A stretch of 64,000 nt of DNA, from positions 145,675 through 209,674 of the forward strand of contig NZ_FOEO01000005.1 in NCBI RefSeq assembly GCF_900110765.1, written 5' to 3'. The notes below the pieces were generated by a model. That model worked only from the letters and a program-made list of their open reading frames with translations, was not told the origin of the DNA and did not search any database. Source of the stretch: Pseudomonas sp. NFACC02. GTDB taxonomy: Bacteria; Pseudomonadota; Gammaproteobacteria; Pseudomonadales; Pseudomonadaceae. Positions within the stretch are counted from its first letter, which is position 1. Each line of letters begins with the position of its first letter. The position numbers and the translations under genes are program-made. Below are positions 7,142 to 15,759 of this stretch, piece after piece.

Positions 7142-7180
7142 CCGCGCCACATATTCAGTTACGCCCATTTCGTGGCGCGC
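7142..7180. repeat. Inverted repeat with GTGGCGC half-sites before the accessory block
   Basis: CGCGCCAC (7143-7150) and GTGGCGCG (7172-7179) are inverted copies separated by 21 bases. They lie in the short gap between the second holin-like gene and the gene at 7197. The right arm plus flank (gtggcgcgcac) is identical to the repeat in rha. It may be an operator for the block that follows. Confidence 0.5.
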
Positions 7181-7196
7181 ACATTGGAGCAACCAA

Positions 7197-7400
7197 ATGC
7201 CAAGAGCACCGCAAGCCGTACCCCAACCCCAGGTACCAGAGCCCTCAGCGGCCATCGATGTGAACGCGGAGGTCGGCCATCTCGACCGAGCCATTACGAC
7301 CGCCCTCAACGCGGCCGTCGCTGGCGGTCTGCCCAACGGCTATATCGTCGCAGTTCTCCATGCTCATGCGTTGAAGCAGACGCAGCTGCTGCTGGGCTGA
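7197..7400 (+). CDS. Small phage protein of unknown function
   Basis: A 67-residue protein with a proline-rich start (MPRAPQAVPQPQVPEPS) and a helical remainder (DRAITTALNAAVAGGLPNGYIVAVLHAHALKQ). The start follows ggagcaacca. It is the first gene of the block between holins and terminase and is followed 3 bases later by another small gene. No domain recognised. Confidence 0.6.
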   Translation: MPRAPQAVPQPQVPEPSAAIDVNAEVGHLDRAITTALNAAVAGGLPNGYIVAVLHAHALKQTQLLLG

Positions 7401-7403
7401 GCT

Positions 7404-7670
7404 ATGGGCGATCAAAACGGTGAGCACGTCCATTGGTACGACGATGGGCGCGGTATGCGGGAGGTGATCCTGGATGGCGATCTGCGCAAGAGCGTGATTT
7501 ACGCCGACGTCAAGGCCGGCGTAATCGTTGCGCATGACCTGCCGCTGAAAACGAGCGACGGGGAGACTGTCGACATCCACGCAGAATGGGGCCAGGTGAG
7601 AGTCATCTACTGCGGTGGCTACGCACGGTCAAATCAAACATTTCGAATGGGCGAGGGGCCTATCCTGTGA
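7404..7670 (+). CDS. Small phage protein of unknown function
   Basis: An 88-residue acidic protein (MGDQNGEHVHWYDDGRGMRE at the start), predicted mostly beta, without membrane or signal segments. Its TGA overlaps the GTG start of the Ntn-hydrolase-like gene (GTGA), so the two are probably translationally coupled. No family recognised. Confidence 0.6.
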   Translation: MGDQNGEHVHWYDDGRGMREVILDGDLRKSVIYADVKAGVIVAHDLPLKTSDGETVDIHAEWGQVRVIYCGGYARSNQTFRMGEGPIL

Positions 7671-8152
7671 CGACCATCGCCTACAAAGACGGCGTCATCG
7701 CCTATGACTCCCGCATCACTCGCGGCAGCATCATCGATTACGACGACTACGAAAAGCTGGTCGAAGCCCAAGGCGTGAAGTTCATCCTCACCGGCGCGAC
7801 TGGCGATTTTCCCCGGTTGATCAGCGCCTACTTCGGGGCGGTCGAGAAGAACGTAGATGCGAATGCGTTGGCGTTCGATGGCGAAACGATTTGGCAGGTC
7901 GGGCACAACGATACCGACGGGCTATGGAAGGCCGCCATCCGACAGGACCGGAGTTTTGCCATCGGCAGCGGTACTGCTCACGCGCTTACTGCCATGGACA
8001 TGGGTGCTACGGCTGCTGAGGCGGTGGAGATGGCTAAGAAGCGAGACACGAGCACGGGCGGGCAGGTTCGTCTGTTGATTCTTTCAGTAGGGCAACCAGA
8101 TGAGCAGACCAGTACCGCCGGCATCACTGCTGGAACTGTCGGAGCTCTCTGA
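7667..8152 (+). CDS. Proteasome/HslV-like Ntn-hydrolase family phage protein
   Basis: A 161-residue protein from GTG 7667 in a GTGA overlap. After the initiator, the sequence TTIAYKDGVIAYDSR matches the start of proteasome beta/HslV-type Ntn hydrolases: a would-be N-terminal Thr nucleophile, an Asp near mature position 13 (family position 17) and a Lys near 29 (family position 33). The C-terminal segment around AMDMGATAAEAVEMAKKRD followed by TGG and a beta strand also matches the family core. Family members are N-terminal-nucleophile proteases; whether this protein is active is unknown. It overlaps the metallopeptidase gene by 53 bases. Confidence 0.7.
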   Translation: MTTIAYKDGVIAYDSRITRGSIIDYDDYEKLVEAQGVKFILTGATGDFPRLISAYFGAVEKNVDANALAFDGETIWQVGHNDTDGLWKAAIRQDRSFAIGSGTAHALTAMDMGATAAEAVEMAKKRDTSTGGQVRLLILSVGQPDEQTSTAGITAGTVGAL

Positions 8153-8723
8153 CTTCGGTATCCGCCTGACTCCTGCACCTGAAGTGTGGGAATGGATTCA
8201 GGCCGAGATCCTTGCCGATATCGGCAGCATTCACAACGAAGACCACGCGCACCTGGTCGACGCAGACATCGCGGTGATGTGGGCATCGTCCAGCTTCGAG
8301 AAGGCCGGGCGCTTCGTATTGGGCCAGGCCGAGCAGGTGGCATTCCGCGCCGGCGGTTGGCAGAAAGCCCGGATGGAACAGCAGATGCGTGATTGGTTCG
8401 GCGATGTTCCGACCTTCATCATCACTCTCGCTGCCGACTACTGTTCGACTTGCAGCGACACCGAGTTCTGCGCGCTGATCGAGCATGAGCTTTATCACCT
8501 GGCCCAAGCCACTGACAAATATGGTCAGCCTGCATTCACCCAAGACGGTGCGCCCAAGTTGAAGCTTCAAGGGCACGACGTCGAAGAGTTCGTCGGCGTG
8601 GTCCGCCGCTATGGGGCGAGCACTGAGGTGCAGGCCATGGTCGACGCTGCAAACAAACCCGCCGAGTTGGGGAAACTGAATATTTCGAGGGCCTGCGGAA
8701 CCTGTCTGCTCAAGTCGGCCTGA
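8100..8723 (+). CDS. Putative phage metallopeptidase
   Basis: A 207-residue protein with a clear zincin motif, HELYH, in ALIEHELYHLAQATDKYG (about residues 122-140), flanked by a Cys-containing segment (DYCSTCSDTEFC). This matches the putative phage metallopeptidase domain found in several tailed phages. HExxH histidines bind zinc and the glutamate is catalytic in zincins. The gene starts 53 bases inside the Ntn-hydrolase-like gene. The substrate is unknown; a role in head assembly or host takeover is possible, but there is no direct evidence. Confidence 0.75.
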   Translation: MSRPVPPASLLELSELSDFGIRLTPAPEVWEWIQAEILADIGSIHNEDHAHLVDADIAVMWASSSFEKAGRFVLGQAEQVAFRAGGWQKARMEQQMRDWFGDVPTFIITLAADYCSTCSDTEFCALIEHELYHLAQATDKYGQPAFTQDGAPKLKLQGHDVEEFVGVVRRYGASTEVQAMVDAANKPAELGKLNISRACGTCLLKSA

Positions 8724-8754
8724 AGTGAGACAGGCATGAGACGGATGGAAATCT

Positions 8755-9231
8755 ATGGCAGCCCTGAAAAGCGATGTGAAAGCCTTCATCGTTCAGGCTT
8801 TGGCGTGCTTCGACACTCCAACACAAGTCTCACAGGCGGTGAAGCAGGAATTTAACGTTGATGTGACCCGCCAGCAGGTTGAACAGCACGACCCAACCAA
8901 GCGAGCAGGCGTGAACCTGGCGAAGCGCTGGGTGACGCTATTCGAGGACACCCGGAAGCGGTTTCGTGAAGAGACAGCAGATATACCGATCGCGAACCGT
9001 GCGTTCCGGTTGCGGGCCATGAACCGGTTCGTTGAGAAGGCGGAGACGATGAAGAACATCGTGCTCGCCATGCAGATTCTGGAGCAGGCCGCCAAAGAAA
9101 CAGGCGACATGTACGTCAACCGGCAGAAGAAAGCCGATGCTGACGATGAACCAGTTGTCCCTACCGCCGTGTCGGTTCATGTGATTGATGCGAGGAAGCG
9201 GGATGCCGAGCCTGAACGTTCCCCAGGCTGA
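8755..9231 (+). CDS. Terminase small subunit, DUF2280 type
   Basis: A 158-residue protein of the DUF2280 type, found directly before large terminases in many Proteobacterial phages and taken as the DNA-recognition subunit. The N-terminal 50 residues resemble a helix-turn-helix (DTPTQVSQAVKQEFNVDVTRQQVEQHD). The middle is helical and should oligomerise. Its last 29 bases overlap the large terminase gene, giving coupled expression. The subunit would bind the packaging site, which I cannot locate. Confidence 0.85.
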   Translation: MAALKSDVKAFIVQALACFDTPTQVSQAVKQEFNVDVTRQQVEQHDPTKRAGVNLAKRWVTLFEDTRKRFREETADIPIANRAFRLRAMNRFVEKAETMKNIVLAMQILEQAAKETGDMYVNRQKKADADDEPVVPTAVSVHVIDARKRDAEPERSPG

Positions 9232-10504
9232 TTTCCTCCAGCTACCGCACAAATTTCGTGGGTTCGTTGCAGGATTCGGTTCGGGCAAGACGTGGGTGGG
9301 TTGCGCGGCTCTCTGCAAGCACGTCTGGGAATGGCCTGGTATCAACTCAGGCTACTTCGCTCCGACTTATCCGCAGATCCGAGACATCTTCTTTCCGACC
9401 ATCGAGGAAGTGGCTTACGACTGGGGCCTGAAGGTCCGGACCAAGGAAAGTGACAAAGAGGTCGATTTTTACAGCGGCAAGCAGTACCGCAGCACCACGA
9501 TCTGCCGGTCGATGGAGAAGCCACAGACAATCGTCGGCTTCAAGATCGGGCATGCCTTGGTCGACGAGCTCGACGTGTTACCTGCGCTCAAGGCTCAGCA
9601 TGCCTGGCGCAAGATCATCGCGCGGATGCGTTACAAAGTGCCGGGCCTGAAGAACGGTGTAGATGTCACGACGACGCCCGAGGGCTTCAAGTTCGTCTAT
9701 CAGCAGTTCATGAAGCAGATCCGCGAGAAACCCGCGCTCGCTGCCATGTATGGCCTAATCCAAGCCAGCACGTTCGATAACGAACTGAACCTGCCCGACG
9801 ACTACATCCCATCGCTGATGGAGTCGTACCCGGCGCAATTAATCCGCGCTTACCTGAATGGCCAGTTCGTCAACCTGACGTCCGGGTCGATCTACCACGC
9901 GTACGACCGCAAGCTGAATCAGTGCTTCGACACTGTGCAAGCTGGTGAGCCGCTGTTCATCGGCATGGACTTCAACGTCGGCAAGATGGCCGCGATCACT
10001 CATGTGAAGCGCGATCAAGGCATGCCGCGTGCGGTTGACGAGCTCATGAACGGCTACGACACGCCGGACATGATCAAGCGCATCAAAGAGCGCTACTGGC
10101 GCTACAACGGCAACGACTTCGAGAAGACCTGCGAGATCCGGATTTATCCGGATGCCTCGGGCGACTCTCGCAAGTCGGTGAACGCCAGCCTGACGGACAT
10201 CGCCATGCTCAAGCAGGCCGGGTTCACAGTGATTGCGCCAGCAGCAAACCCGCCGGTGAAAGACCGGATCAACGCCATGAACGCCATGTTCTGCAATGCA
10301 CAAGGTGAGCGCCGCTACAAGGTCAACCCGTTCACATGCCCAACCTACGCCGATGGCCTGGAACAGCAGATATGGGCGCCGAATGGCGAGCCAGACAAAA
10401 CGCAAGGCAACGACCACGCGAACGACGCGGGCGGCTACTTCATCTACAAAGATTTTCCGGTCATCAAACCGGTTACCTCCCTCAAACTTGGATACGCCCG
10501 ATGA
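9203..10504 (+). CDS. Terminase large subunit
   Basis: A 433-residue packaging motor. The N-terminal ATPase has a Walker A-like GFGSGKT near residue 27 and a Walker B region in GHALVDELDVL (about 119-129), followed by the coupling motif TTTPEG. The C-terminal RNase H-like nuclease has FIGMDFNVGKMAA (about 253-265), RIYPDASGD and a late acidic residue near NDHANDAGGYF. It cuts concatemeric DNA and drives it into the prohead. I chose ATG 9203 (MPSLNVPQADF) because it follows gaggaagcgg; an ATG 18 bases upstream exists. It overlaps the small subunit and, by ATGA, the portal. Confidence 0.95.
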   Translation: MPSLNVPQADFLQLPHKFRGFVAGFGSGKTWVGCAALCKHVWEWPGINSGYFAPTYPQIRDIFFPTIEEVAYDWGLKVRTKESDKEVDFYSGKQYRSTTICRSMEKPQTIVGFKIGHALVDELDVLPALKAQHAWRKIIARMRYKVPGLKNGVDVTTTPEGFKFVYQQFMKQIREKPALAAMYGLIQASTFDNELNLPDDYIPSLMESYPAQLIRAYLNGQFVNLTSGSIYHAYDRKLNQCFDTVQAGEPLFIGMDFNVGKMAAITHVKRDQGMPRAVDELMNGYDTPDMIKRIKERYWRYNGNDFEKTCEIRIYPDASGDSRKSVNASLTDIAMLKQAGFTVIAPAANPPVKDRINAMNAMFCNAQGERRYKVNPFTCPTYADGLEQQIWAPNGEPDKTQGNDHANDAGGYFIYKDFPVIKPVTSLKLGYAR

Positions 10505-11919
10505 CAAACGACGTTTCCTTCAAGCGGCCCGAGTACATCGAGGCGCTGGACCGCTGGATGACCGTTCGGGACGTTTGCGCGGGCCAGCACCGCGTCGTGG
10601 ACCGGCTACCGTACATCAACCGCCACGACAAGACCGAAGAGAACATCGAGCGCAACAAGTCGTACCGCGAACGCGCCGTCTACAAGAACGCCACTGGGCA
10701 CACCCGGAACGGGTTGATCGGCCTGGCGTTCCATAAGGACCCGACGCTGACGGTACCGAAGGCGCTGGAGTATCTACAGGACGACGCCAACGGCGCGGGT
10801 GTCAGCATTTACCAGCAGTCGCAAGCCTCACTTGAACGCGTGCTGGAGACCGGCCGACATGGCCTGTTCGTGGACTTCCACGAAGACGGCGGCATTGGCG
10901 GGCATGCAGTGATCCTTACCTACAGCGCCGAGGACATCATCAATTGGCGAACCGGCATGGTAGATGGGCACAACGTGCTAACCATGGTGATTCTGCGCGA
11001 GATGAAAGAAGAGGCTGACGGCTTCGGTCTTAAGTGCACTGAGCAGTTTCGCGAATTGGCGATTGGTGAGGACGGTCTTTACGTGTGCCGTGTCTGGCGT
11101 CGAAAAGGGCCCCGTGGAGGCGGACCACTGGAGGTCGTCGAGGAATACCTGCCCAAAGGGAAGGGTGGTCGCCTCAAGGAGGTCCCGTTCACCTTCATCG
11201 GCGCCCAGAATAACGACCCGAGCATCGACGAGGCGCCGCTTTACGATATCGCCATGATCAACCTGGGCCACTTCCGCAACAGCGCCGACTACGAAGACAG
11301 TGTCTTCTGGTGTGGACAAGCCCAGCCATGGATCAGTGGCGTGGATGAGCAGTGGCTTGCGATGGCCCGCAAAGAAGGGGTCTACGTCGGCTCCCGCGCT
11401 CCTATCCCGGTCCCCGCGGGCGAGCAGTTCGGATTTGCCCAGCCCCAGCCCAACACCCTGGTGAAAGAGGCGATGGCCGACAAGAACCAGATGATGATTG
11501 AGCTTGGAGCGCGCCTTGTTGTGGCTTCGCTTACTGCCAAAACCGCTACGGAGTCCCGTGGCGACCAGTCCGCAGCAACATCTGTGCTGGCCATCTGCGT
11601 GTCCAACATCAATGAGGCCTACACCCAAGCATTAATGTGGTGCGGCCAGTTCATTGGAGCATCAGGTAAGACGGCGTATCAGGTGAACCAAGAGTTCGTC
11701 GAGCTGACGGCTGATCCGCAGATGATCACAGCGCTTGTGGCGTTGTGGCAAAGCGGCGGCTTTGCCAAGGCCGACCTACGCGGCTACCTTCGCAAGCTGG
11801 GTCTGATCGCACCAGAGCGCACTGATCAGCAGATCGACAGCGAGCTGCAAGAACAGACCGATAATCTCGGCCTGGATGACGAGGACTTGAATAATGGCGG
11901 TCAACCAAGCGGTACTTGA
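10501..11919 (+). CDS. Portal protein, DUF4055 family
   Basis: A 472-residue DUF4055-type portal protein starting in an ATGA overlap with the terminase. Portals form the dodecameric ring at the unique vertex through which DNA is packaged. Recognisable segments are PYINRHDKTEENIERNKSYRERA near the start, FHKDPTLTVPKALEYLQDD, the stem-like region around SVFWCGQAQPWISGVDEQW, and a late KTATESRGDQSAATSVL. Length and position directly after terminase are normal. The end overlaps the next head gene by 26 bases. Confidence 0.92.
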   Translation: MTNDVSFKRPEYIEALDRWMTVRDVCAGQHRVVDRLPYINRHDKTEENIERNKSYRERAVYKNATGHTRNGLIGLAFHKDPTLTVPKALEYLQDDANGAGVSIYQQSQASLERVLETGRHGLFVDFHEDGGIGGHAVILTYSAEDIINWRTGMVDGHNVLTMVILREMKEEADGFGLKCTEQFRELAIGEDGLYVCRVWRRKGPRGGGPLEVVEEYLPKGKGGRLKEVPFTFIGAQNNDPSIDEAPLYDIAMINLGHFRNSADYEDSVFWCGQAQPWISGVDEQWLAMARKEGVYVGSRAPIPVPAGEQFGFAQPQPNTLVKEAMADKNQMMIELGARLVVASLTAKTATESRGDQSAATSVLAICVSNINEAYTQALMWCGQFIGASGKTAYQVNQEFVELTADPQMITALVALWQSGGFAKADLRGYLRKLGLIAPERTDQQIDSELQEQTDNLGLDDEDLNNGGQPSGT

Positions 11920-12979
11920 TGCCACGATTCGACACTCGGTGTTCTTGGAGAAGCTGAAGGCCGGTGAGGTCAAGAAGTTTGCACCATTCCTTAAAGAGAT
12001 TGATCGCGCTGTGCGCGAACAGCTGACCAAGTCAGACCTGACCGAGTACAGCGTCAAGCGGCTAAACAAGCTGCTCGATGAGGTCGACAGCCTGCTGCTA
12101 GGAATCTTCGATCGATACACTGATCAGCTGAGTTTGGATCTCATTGACCTTGCGAACTACGAGGCTCAGTTCGAAGCCACTGCATTGGGGCGTGCGGCTC
12201 CGGTTGGCGTGACGTTTGATGGGGTGATCCCGACGGCCGCAGCCATCCGGACAGCAGTCTTCAGCAATCCTTTGAGCGTACGGGGGGCCGGCGGTGGCAA
12301 GCTGCTGAAGTCATTCATCACGGATTGGTCAACAGCGGAGCGCGACCGCGTCAACGGCGCCATTCGGCAGGGCTTCTTTGAAGGCCAGACCAACTTTAAG
12401 TTGATCCGAAGGATTCGGGGCACCAAAGCAGCAGGCTACAGCGACGGCATCCTCGCTACGACGAGTCGTAACGCAAGCACAGTCGTCCATACCGCCATTC
12501 AGCACGTTGCATCTCAAGCGCGGATGGAGACGATCAAGGAAAACACCGATGTGGTGTCCGAGATCGAGATGGTCGCTACGCTTGACAGTAAGACGAGTCA
12601 GCAATGCAGGTCCATGGACAAGCGCAGATTTCCCGTAGATTCCGGACCGCGACCACCATTTCACCCGAACTGTCGGACGACTTTTGTCCCTGTGACAAAG
12701 TGGACCAAGTTTCTCAGCAAGGACGCCACACGCGCCTCTGTAGGGCCGAACGGAGGCGATCAGGTCGCTGCCAGCCTCAGCTATTACGATTGGCTCAAGC
12801 TCCAGCCGTCCGCTTTTCAGGATCAAGCGCTAGGTCCGATCCGAGCGAAATTGTTCCGGGATGGCGGTTTGACGCTCGAGCGCTTTTCCGAGCTGCAGCT
12901 TGATCGGAATTTTCTGCCGCTCACGCTGGATCAAATGAAGACGCTTGAGCCTTTGGCCTTCGAGCGGGCCGGTATCTGA
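11894..12979 (+). CDS. SPP1 gp7-like head morphogenesis protein
   Basis: A 361-residue minor head protein. The central part (about 150-255) carries the SPP1 gp7/Mu F signature: helices around RRIRGTKAAGYSDGILATT, then SKTSQQCRSMDKRRFP and PPFHPNCRTTFVPV, matching the family Cys/His pattern. Such proteins bind the portal and are carried in few copies; some enter the host with DNA. It overlaps the portal by 26 bases and is followed by an intrinsic terminator. Confidence 0.9.
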   Translation: MAVNQAVLDATIRHSVFLEKLKAGEVKKFAPFLKEIDRAVREQLTKSDLTEYSVKRLNKLLDEVDSLLLGIFDRYTDQLSLDLIDLANYEAQFEATALGRAAPVGVTFDGVIPTAAAIRTAVFSNPLSVRGAGGGKLLKSFITDWSTAERDRVNGAIRQGFFEGQTNFKLIRRIRGTKAAGYSDGILATTSRNASTVVHTAIQHVASQARMETIKENTDVVSEIEMVATLDSKTSQQCRSMDKRRFPVDSGPRPPFHPNCRTTFVPVTKWTKFLSKDATRASVGPNGGDQVAASLSYYDWLKLQPSAFQDQALGPIRAKLFRDGGLTLERFSELQLDRNFLPLTLDQMKTLEPLAFERAGI

Positions 12980-12987
12980 ATTCATTC

Positions 12988-13009
12988 ACCGCCTTTGGGC
13001 GGTTTTTTT
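12988..13009 (+). terminator. Intrinsic terminator after the head morphogenesis gene
   Basis: ACCGCC and GGGCGGT pair around ttt, followed by seven T. Late transcription must pass it to reach scaffold and capsid, so it may tune expression or require antitermination. Structure is clear from sequence. Confidence 0.75.
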
Positions 13010-13052
13010 ATGCCCGTCAGGCGGGCTGACCAAACCCAAGGGGTGCATCACC

Positions 13053-13781
13053 GTGGCAGAAGAAAACACCATCGACTTGGAAAACCCGGAAATCAAAGCT
13101 GCCATTGAAAAAGCAGCTGAAGCGTCAGTAGCCGGTTTGAAAACCAAAAACGCAGAACTGCTGAGCAAGCTGAAAGAAACCTCCGGCAAGTTGACTCAGT
13201 TTGAAAGCCAGTTCGAAGGCGTCGACATTGAGGCTGTGAAAGGGCTTCTAAGCAAGGCTGGCCAGGACGAAGAGACCAAGCTCCTGACCGAGGGCAAAGT
13301 CGACGAGGTATTTAATCGTCGCACCGAGCGCTTGCGCGGTGACTACACCAAGCAACTCAAGGCTCTGGGGGAGCGTGCCGAGAAGGCCGAAGCATTCGCC
13401 GCCAAGTTCCAGGGCAAAGTTCTGGGCGACGCTGTTCGCGGTGCTGCACTCAAAGCTGGCGCTCTCCCAGAAGCCACTGACGACATCATTCTGCGCGCCA
13501 AAGGCGTGTTCTCCCTGAATGCGGAGGGTGAAGCGATTGCGGTCGACGAAGAAGGCTCGCCGATCCTCGGTAAAGACGGCAAAACCCCTCTGACTCCGCT
13601 CGAATGGGCGGAATCTCTGCGCGAAAGCGCACCTCACCTGTGGCCAAGGGCTTCGGGTACGAATGCCCCGGGCGGGGGTGGCGGCCAGGCTGCACTGAAG
13701 CGCTCCGAAATGTCAGCCACGCAAAAGCGCGACTTCCAGCGCAAGCACGGCCAAACCGCATACCTGCAATTGCCCAAGTAA
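13053..13781 (+). CDS. Head scaffolding protein
   Basis: A 242-residue acidic, strongly helical protein with coiled-coil segments (residues about 10-60 and 80-120) and a basic C-terminus (QKRDFQRKHGQTAYLQLPK). These are hallmarks of phage scaffolds, which guide capsid assembly and bind capsid protein through a basic C-terminal helix. I use GTG 13053 (VAEENTIDLENP), preceded by aagggg at suitable spacing; longer upstream starts would run through the terminator. It lies directly before the capsid gene. No protease domain is visible here or nearby. Confidence 0.8.
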   Translation: MAEENTIDLENPEIKAAIEKAAEASVAGLKTKNAELLSKLKETSGKLTQFESQFEGVDIEAVKGLLSKAGQDEETKLLTEGKVDEVFNRRTERLRGDYTKQLKALGERAEKAEAFAAKFQGKVLGDAVRGAALKAGALPEATDDIILRAKGVFSLNAEGEAIAVDEEGSPILGKDGKTPLTPLEWAESLRESAPHLWPRASGTNAPGGGGGQAALKRSEMSATQKRDFQRKHGQTAYLQLPK

Positions 13782-13793
13782 GGGGACCAATCC

Positions 13794-14747
13794 ATGGCTA
13801 CAACTGTGAACAGCGATCTGATCATCTACAACGATGAAGCCCAGACCGCATACCTGGAACGTGTCCAGGACAACCTGGACGTTTTCAACGAATCGTCCAA
13901 CGGCGCGATCATCCTCGACAACGAGTTGATCGAAGGCGACTTCCGTAAGCGTGCCTTCTACAAGCTGGCAGGCTCGCTGGATCACCGCGACGTCCACTCC
14001 GAAGCCAAGGTCGTGGCGAAAAAGATATCGGCCGGGGAAGCCGTTGGCGTCAAGGCGCCGTGGAAATACGGCCCATACCAGACCACCGAAGAAGCGTTCA
14101 AGCGTCGCGGGCGCCCGGTGGAAGAGTTCTCCCAGATCATCGGCCAGGACGTGGCTGATGCGACCCTGGAAGGATTCGTTCAGTACGCCACTGCGGCGCT
14201 GCGTGCATCGATCGGTTCCAACGCCGCCATGGTGGTGGAAGCCAGCATCGAAACAGACGGCAAGAAGACCCTGACTCGCGGCATGCGTAAATTCGGCGAC
14301 AAGTTCGGCCGTATCGCGCTGTGGGTCATGCACTCATCTGCCTACTTCGACATCGTCGACGAGGCGATCACCAATAAGGTGTACGAAGAGGCCGGAGTCG
14401 TGATCTACGGCGGTCTGCCGGGCACGCTCGGCAAACCTGTCCTGGTCACTGACACCGCGCCGGTCGACGTGATCTTCGGCTTGCTGCCAAACGCCGTGAC
14501 CATCACCGAGTCCCAAGCTCCAGGCTTCCGCTCGTATGAAGTCAACGACGAAGAGAACTTGGGCATCGGCTACCGCGCGGAGGGCGTCGTCAACATCGAC
14601 GTGCTGGGCTACAGCTGGAAAGAGTCCTCCGGCGGCGCCAACCCATCGTTGGCCGCTGTCGGCTCGTCCGCCAACTGGGTCAAGCACTCCAACAGCGACA
14701 AGGTCACTGCTGGCGTGATGATCGAGCTCACCCCAGCAACCCCATAA
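13794..14747 (+). CDS. Major capsid protein
   Basis: A 317-residue protein following the scaffold by 12 bases with a strong ribosome binding site (aagggg). It has features of a HK97-fold capsid family of this size: N-terminal helix region (EAQTAYLERVQDNLDVFNES), a mid-region RHDVHSEAK-like segment, a central helix in SAYFDIVDEAITNKVYEEAG and the conserved VTDTAP and GYSWKESSGGANPS near the C-terminus. The position between scaffold and neck genes is diagnostic. No head protease gene is seen, so capsid cleavage is unlikely. Confidence 0.9.
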   Translation: MATTVNSDLIIYNDEAQTAYLERVQDNLDVFNESSNGAIILDNELIEGDFRKRAFYKLAGSLDHRDVHSEAKVVAKKISAGEAVGVKAPWKYGPYQTTEEAFKRRGRPVEEFSQIIGQDVADATLEGFVQYATAALRASIGSNAAMVVEASIETDGKKTLTRGMRKFGDKFGRIALWVMHSSAYFDIVDEAITNKVYEEAGVVIYGGLPGTLGKPVLVTDTAPVDVIFGLLPNAVTITESQAPGFRSYEVNDEENLGIGYRAEGVVNIDVLGYSWKESSGGANPSLAAVGSSANWVKHSNSDKVTAGVMIELTPATP

Positions 14748-14792
14748 GCCACCGCAACGGCGCGGCCAGTAATGGCCGCCATGGAGATCTTC

Positions 14793-15218
14793 ATGGAACT
14801 CGTATACAGCAATCAGAAAGCCGACTTCGACCCTAACAAGCGCTATCGCAACCCGGACTTGTTCCGGAACGTTGAGCGCGGCGTGACCAAGGTCACTGTC
14901 GTCGGCGACTACCCTGAGATCGTCGAGGCCTACAAGGCTCTTGAAGTGGATGTGGAAGTCGAAACTCGCAAGACCCCGGTCAAGGGCAAGGCAAAAGCTG
15001 CTGATAAGGCTCCGGCGAAGCCAGGCAAAGGCCAGAGCAAGCAAGAATCAAACGGCACCCAGAACGACGGTACCGAAGATGAGCCCGTCTACATTCCGAA
15101 GCTGGAAGCGGACAACCAGTGGATCATCATCACCCGTGACGGTGTACGATTCAGCGACTTCGCCGGTGATGAAGCCGCCGCCAAGGCCGAAGCTGACCGC
15201 CTGAACACCAAGGACTGA
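14793..15218 (+). CDS. Phage protein of unknown function after the capsid gene
   Basis: A 141-residue protein. The first 55 residues (MELVYSNQKADFDPNKRYRN) are ordered; residues 60-90 are a Lys/Ala/Pro-rich linker (KGKAKAADKAPAKPGKGQSK); the C-terminal 40 residues look like a small beta domain (YIPKLEADNQWIIITRDGVR). I chose ATG 14793 with ggag 8 bases upstream; two in-frame ATGs at 14772 and 14781 are less well placed. Its place suggests a head-decoration or head-completion role, which is only inferred. Confidence 0.65.
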   Translation: MELVYSNQKADFDPNKRYRNPDLFRNVERGVTKVTVVGDYPEIVEAYKALEVDVEVETRKTPVKGKAKAADKAPAKPGKGQSKQESNGTQNDGTEDEPVYIPKLEADNQWIIITRDGVRFSDFAGDEAAAKAEADRLNTKD

Positions 15219-15221
15219 CCC

Positions 15222-15722
15222 ATGCTCATCGTTGAAGACGGTACCGGCGTATCGAATGCCGAAAGTTACGCATCTGCTGAGGATCTGGCTGCCTACGCCG
15301 TCAAGTTCGGTGTAGCTATCCCGGCGGACGAGCTCGCGCAAGAGGCGCTGCTACGCCGGTCCGCTTTGGCGATGGATGGAATGACCTGGAAAGGCCGCAA
15401 GTCCTCCGGCGACCAGGCTTTGGCCTGGCCTCGCCGAGAGGTTCGCCTTGATGGCGAGAACAAGCCGGAGCGGTATCTGCCGGCGCGCATTCAGTACGGC
15501 CAGATGGCTCTGGCCGCTGAGATTTACGCTGACGACATCGACCCCATCGATAAGCGCAAAGGCGCTGTGATCAAGGAGCGAGTCGAAGGCGCGGTGGAGC
15601 GTGAGTTCGCGACAATCAGTACCACCAGTTCGCGGCTGCTGCCTGCGGCGCCGGATCGACCGAGCGCGACACAGTTTGCGGATTACCTTCAAAAGCGTGG
15701 GTTGTTCGCGGTTAGGGCGTAA
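15222..15722 (+). CDS. Head-tail connector-type protein (DnaT-like family)
   Basis: A 166-residue protein starting MLIVEDGTGVSNAESYASAE, the hallmark of a phage family catalogued as putative DnaT-like ssDNA-binding proteins. In phage genomes these always sit in the neck module, and their helical build resembles HK97 gp6-type connectors, so a head-completion role is more likely than DNA binding. TWKGRKSSGDQALAWPRREV near residues 50-70 is the conserved core. It starts 3 bases after the gene before it. Confidence 0.75.
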   Translation: MLIVEDGTGVSNAESYASAEDLAAYAVKFGVAIPADELAQEALLRRSALAMDGMTWKGRKSSGDQALAWPRREVRLDGENKPERYLPARIQYGQMALAAEIYADDIDPIDKRKGAVIKERVEGAVEREFATISTTSSRLLPAAPDRPSATQFADYLQKRGLFAVRA

Positions 15723-15759
15723 TGGTAGCGTCAGCGTCCCATTCAAAAGGATGCGCGTT

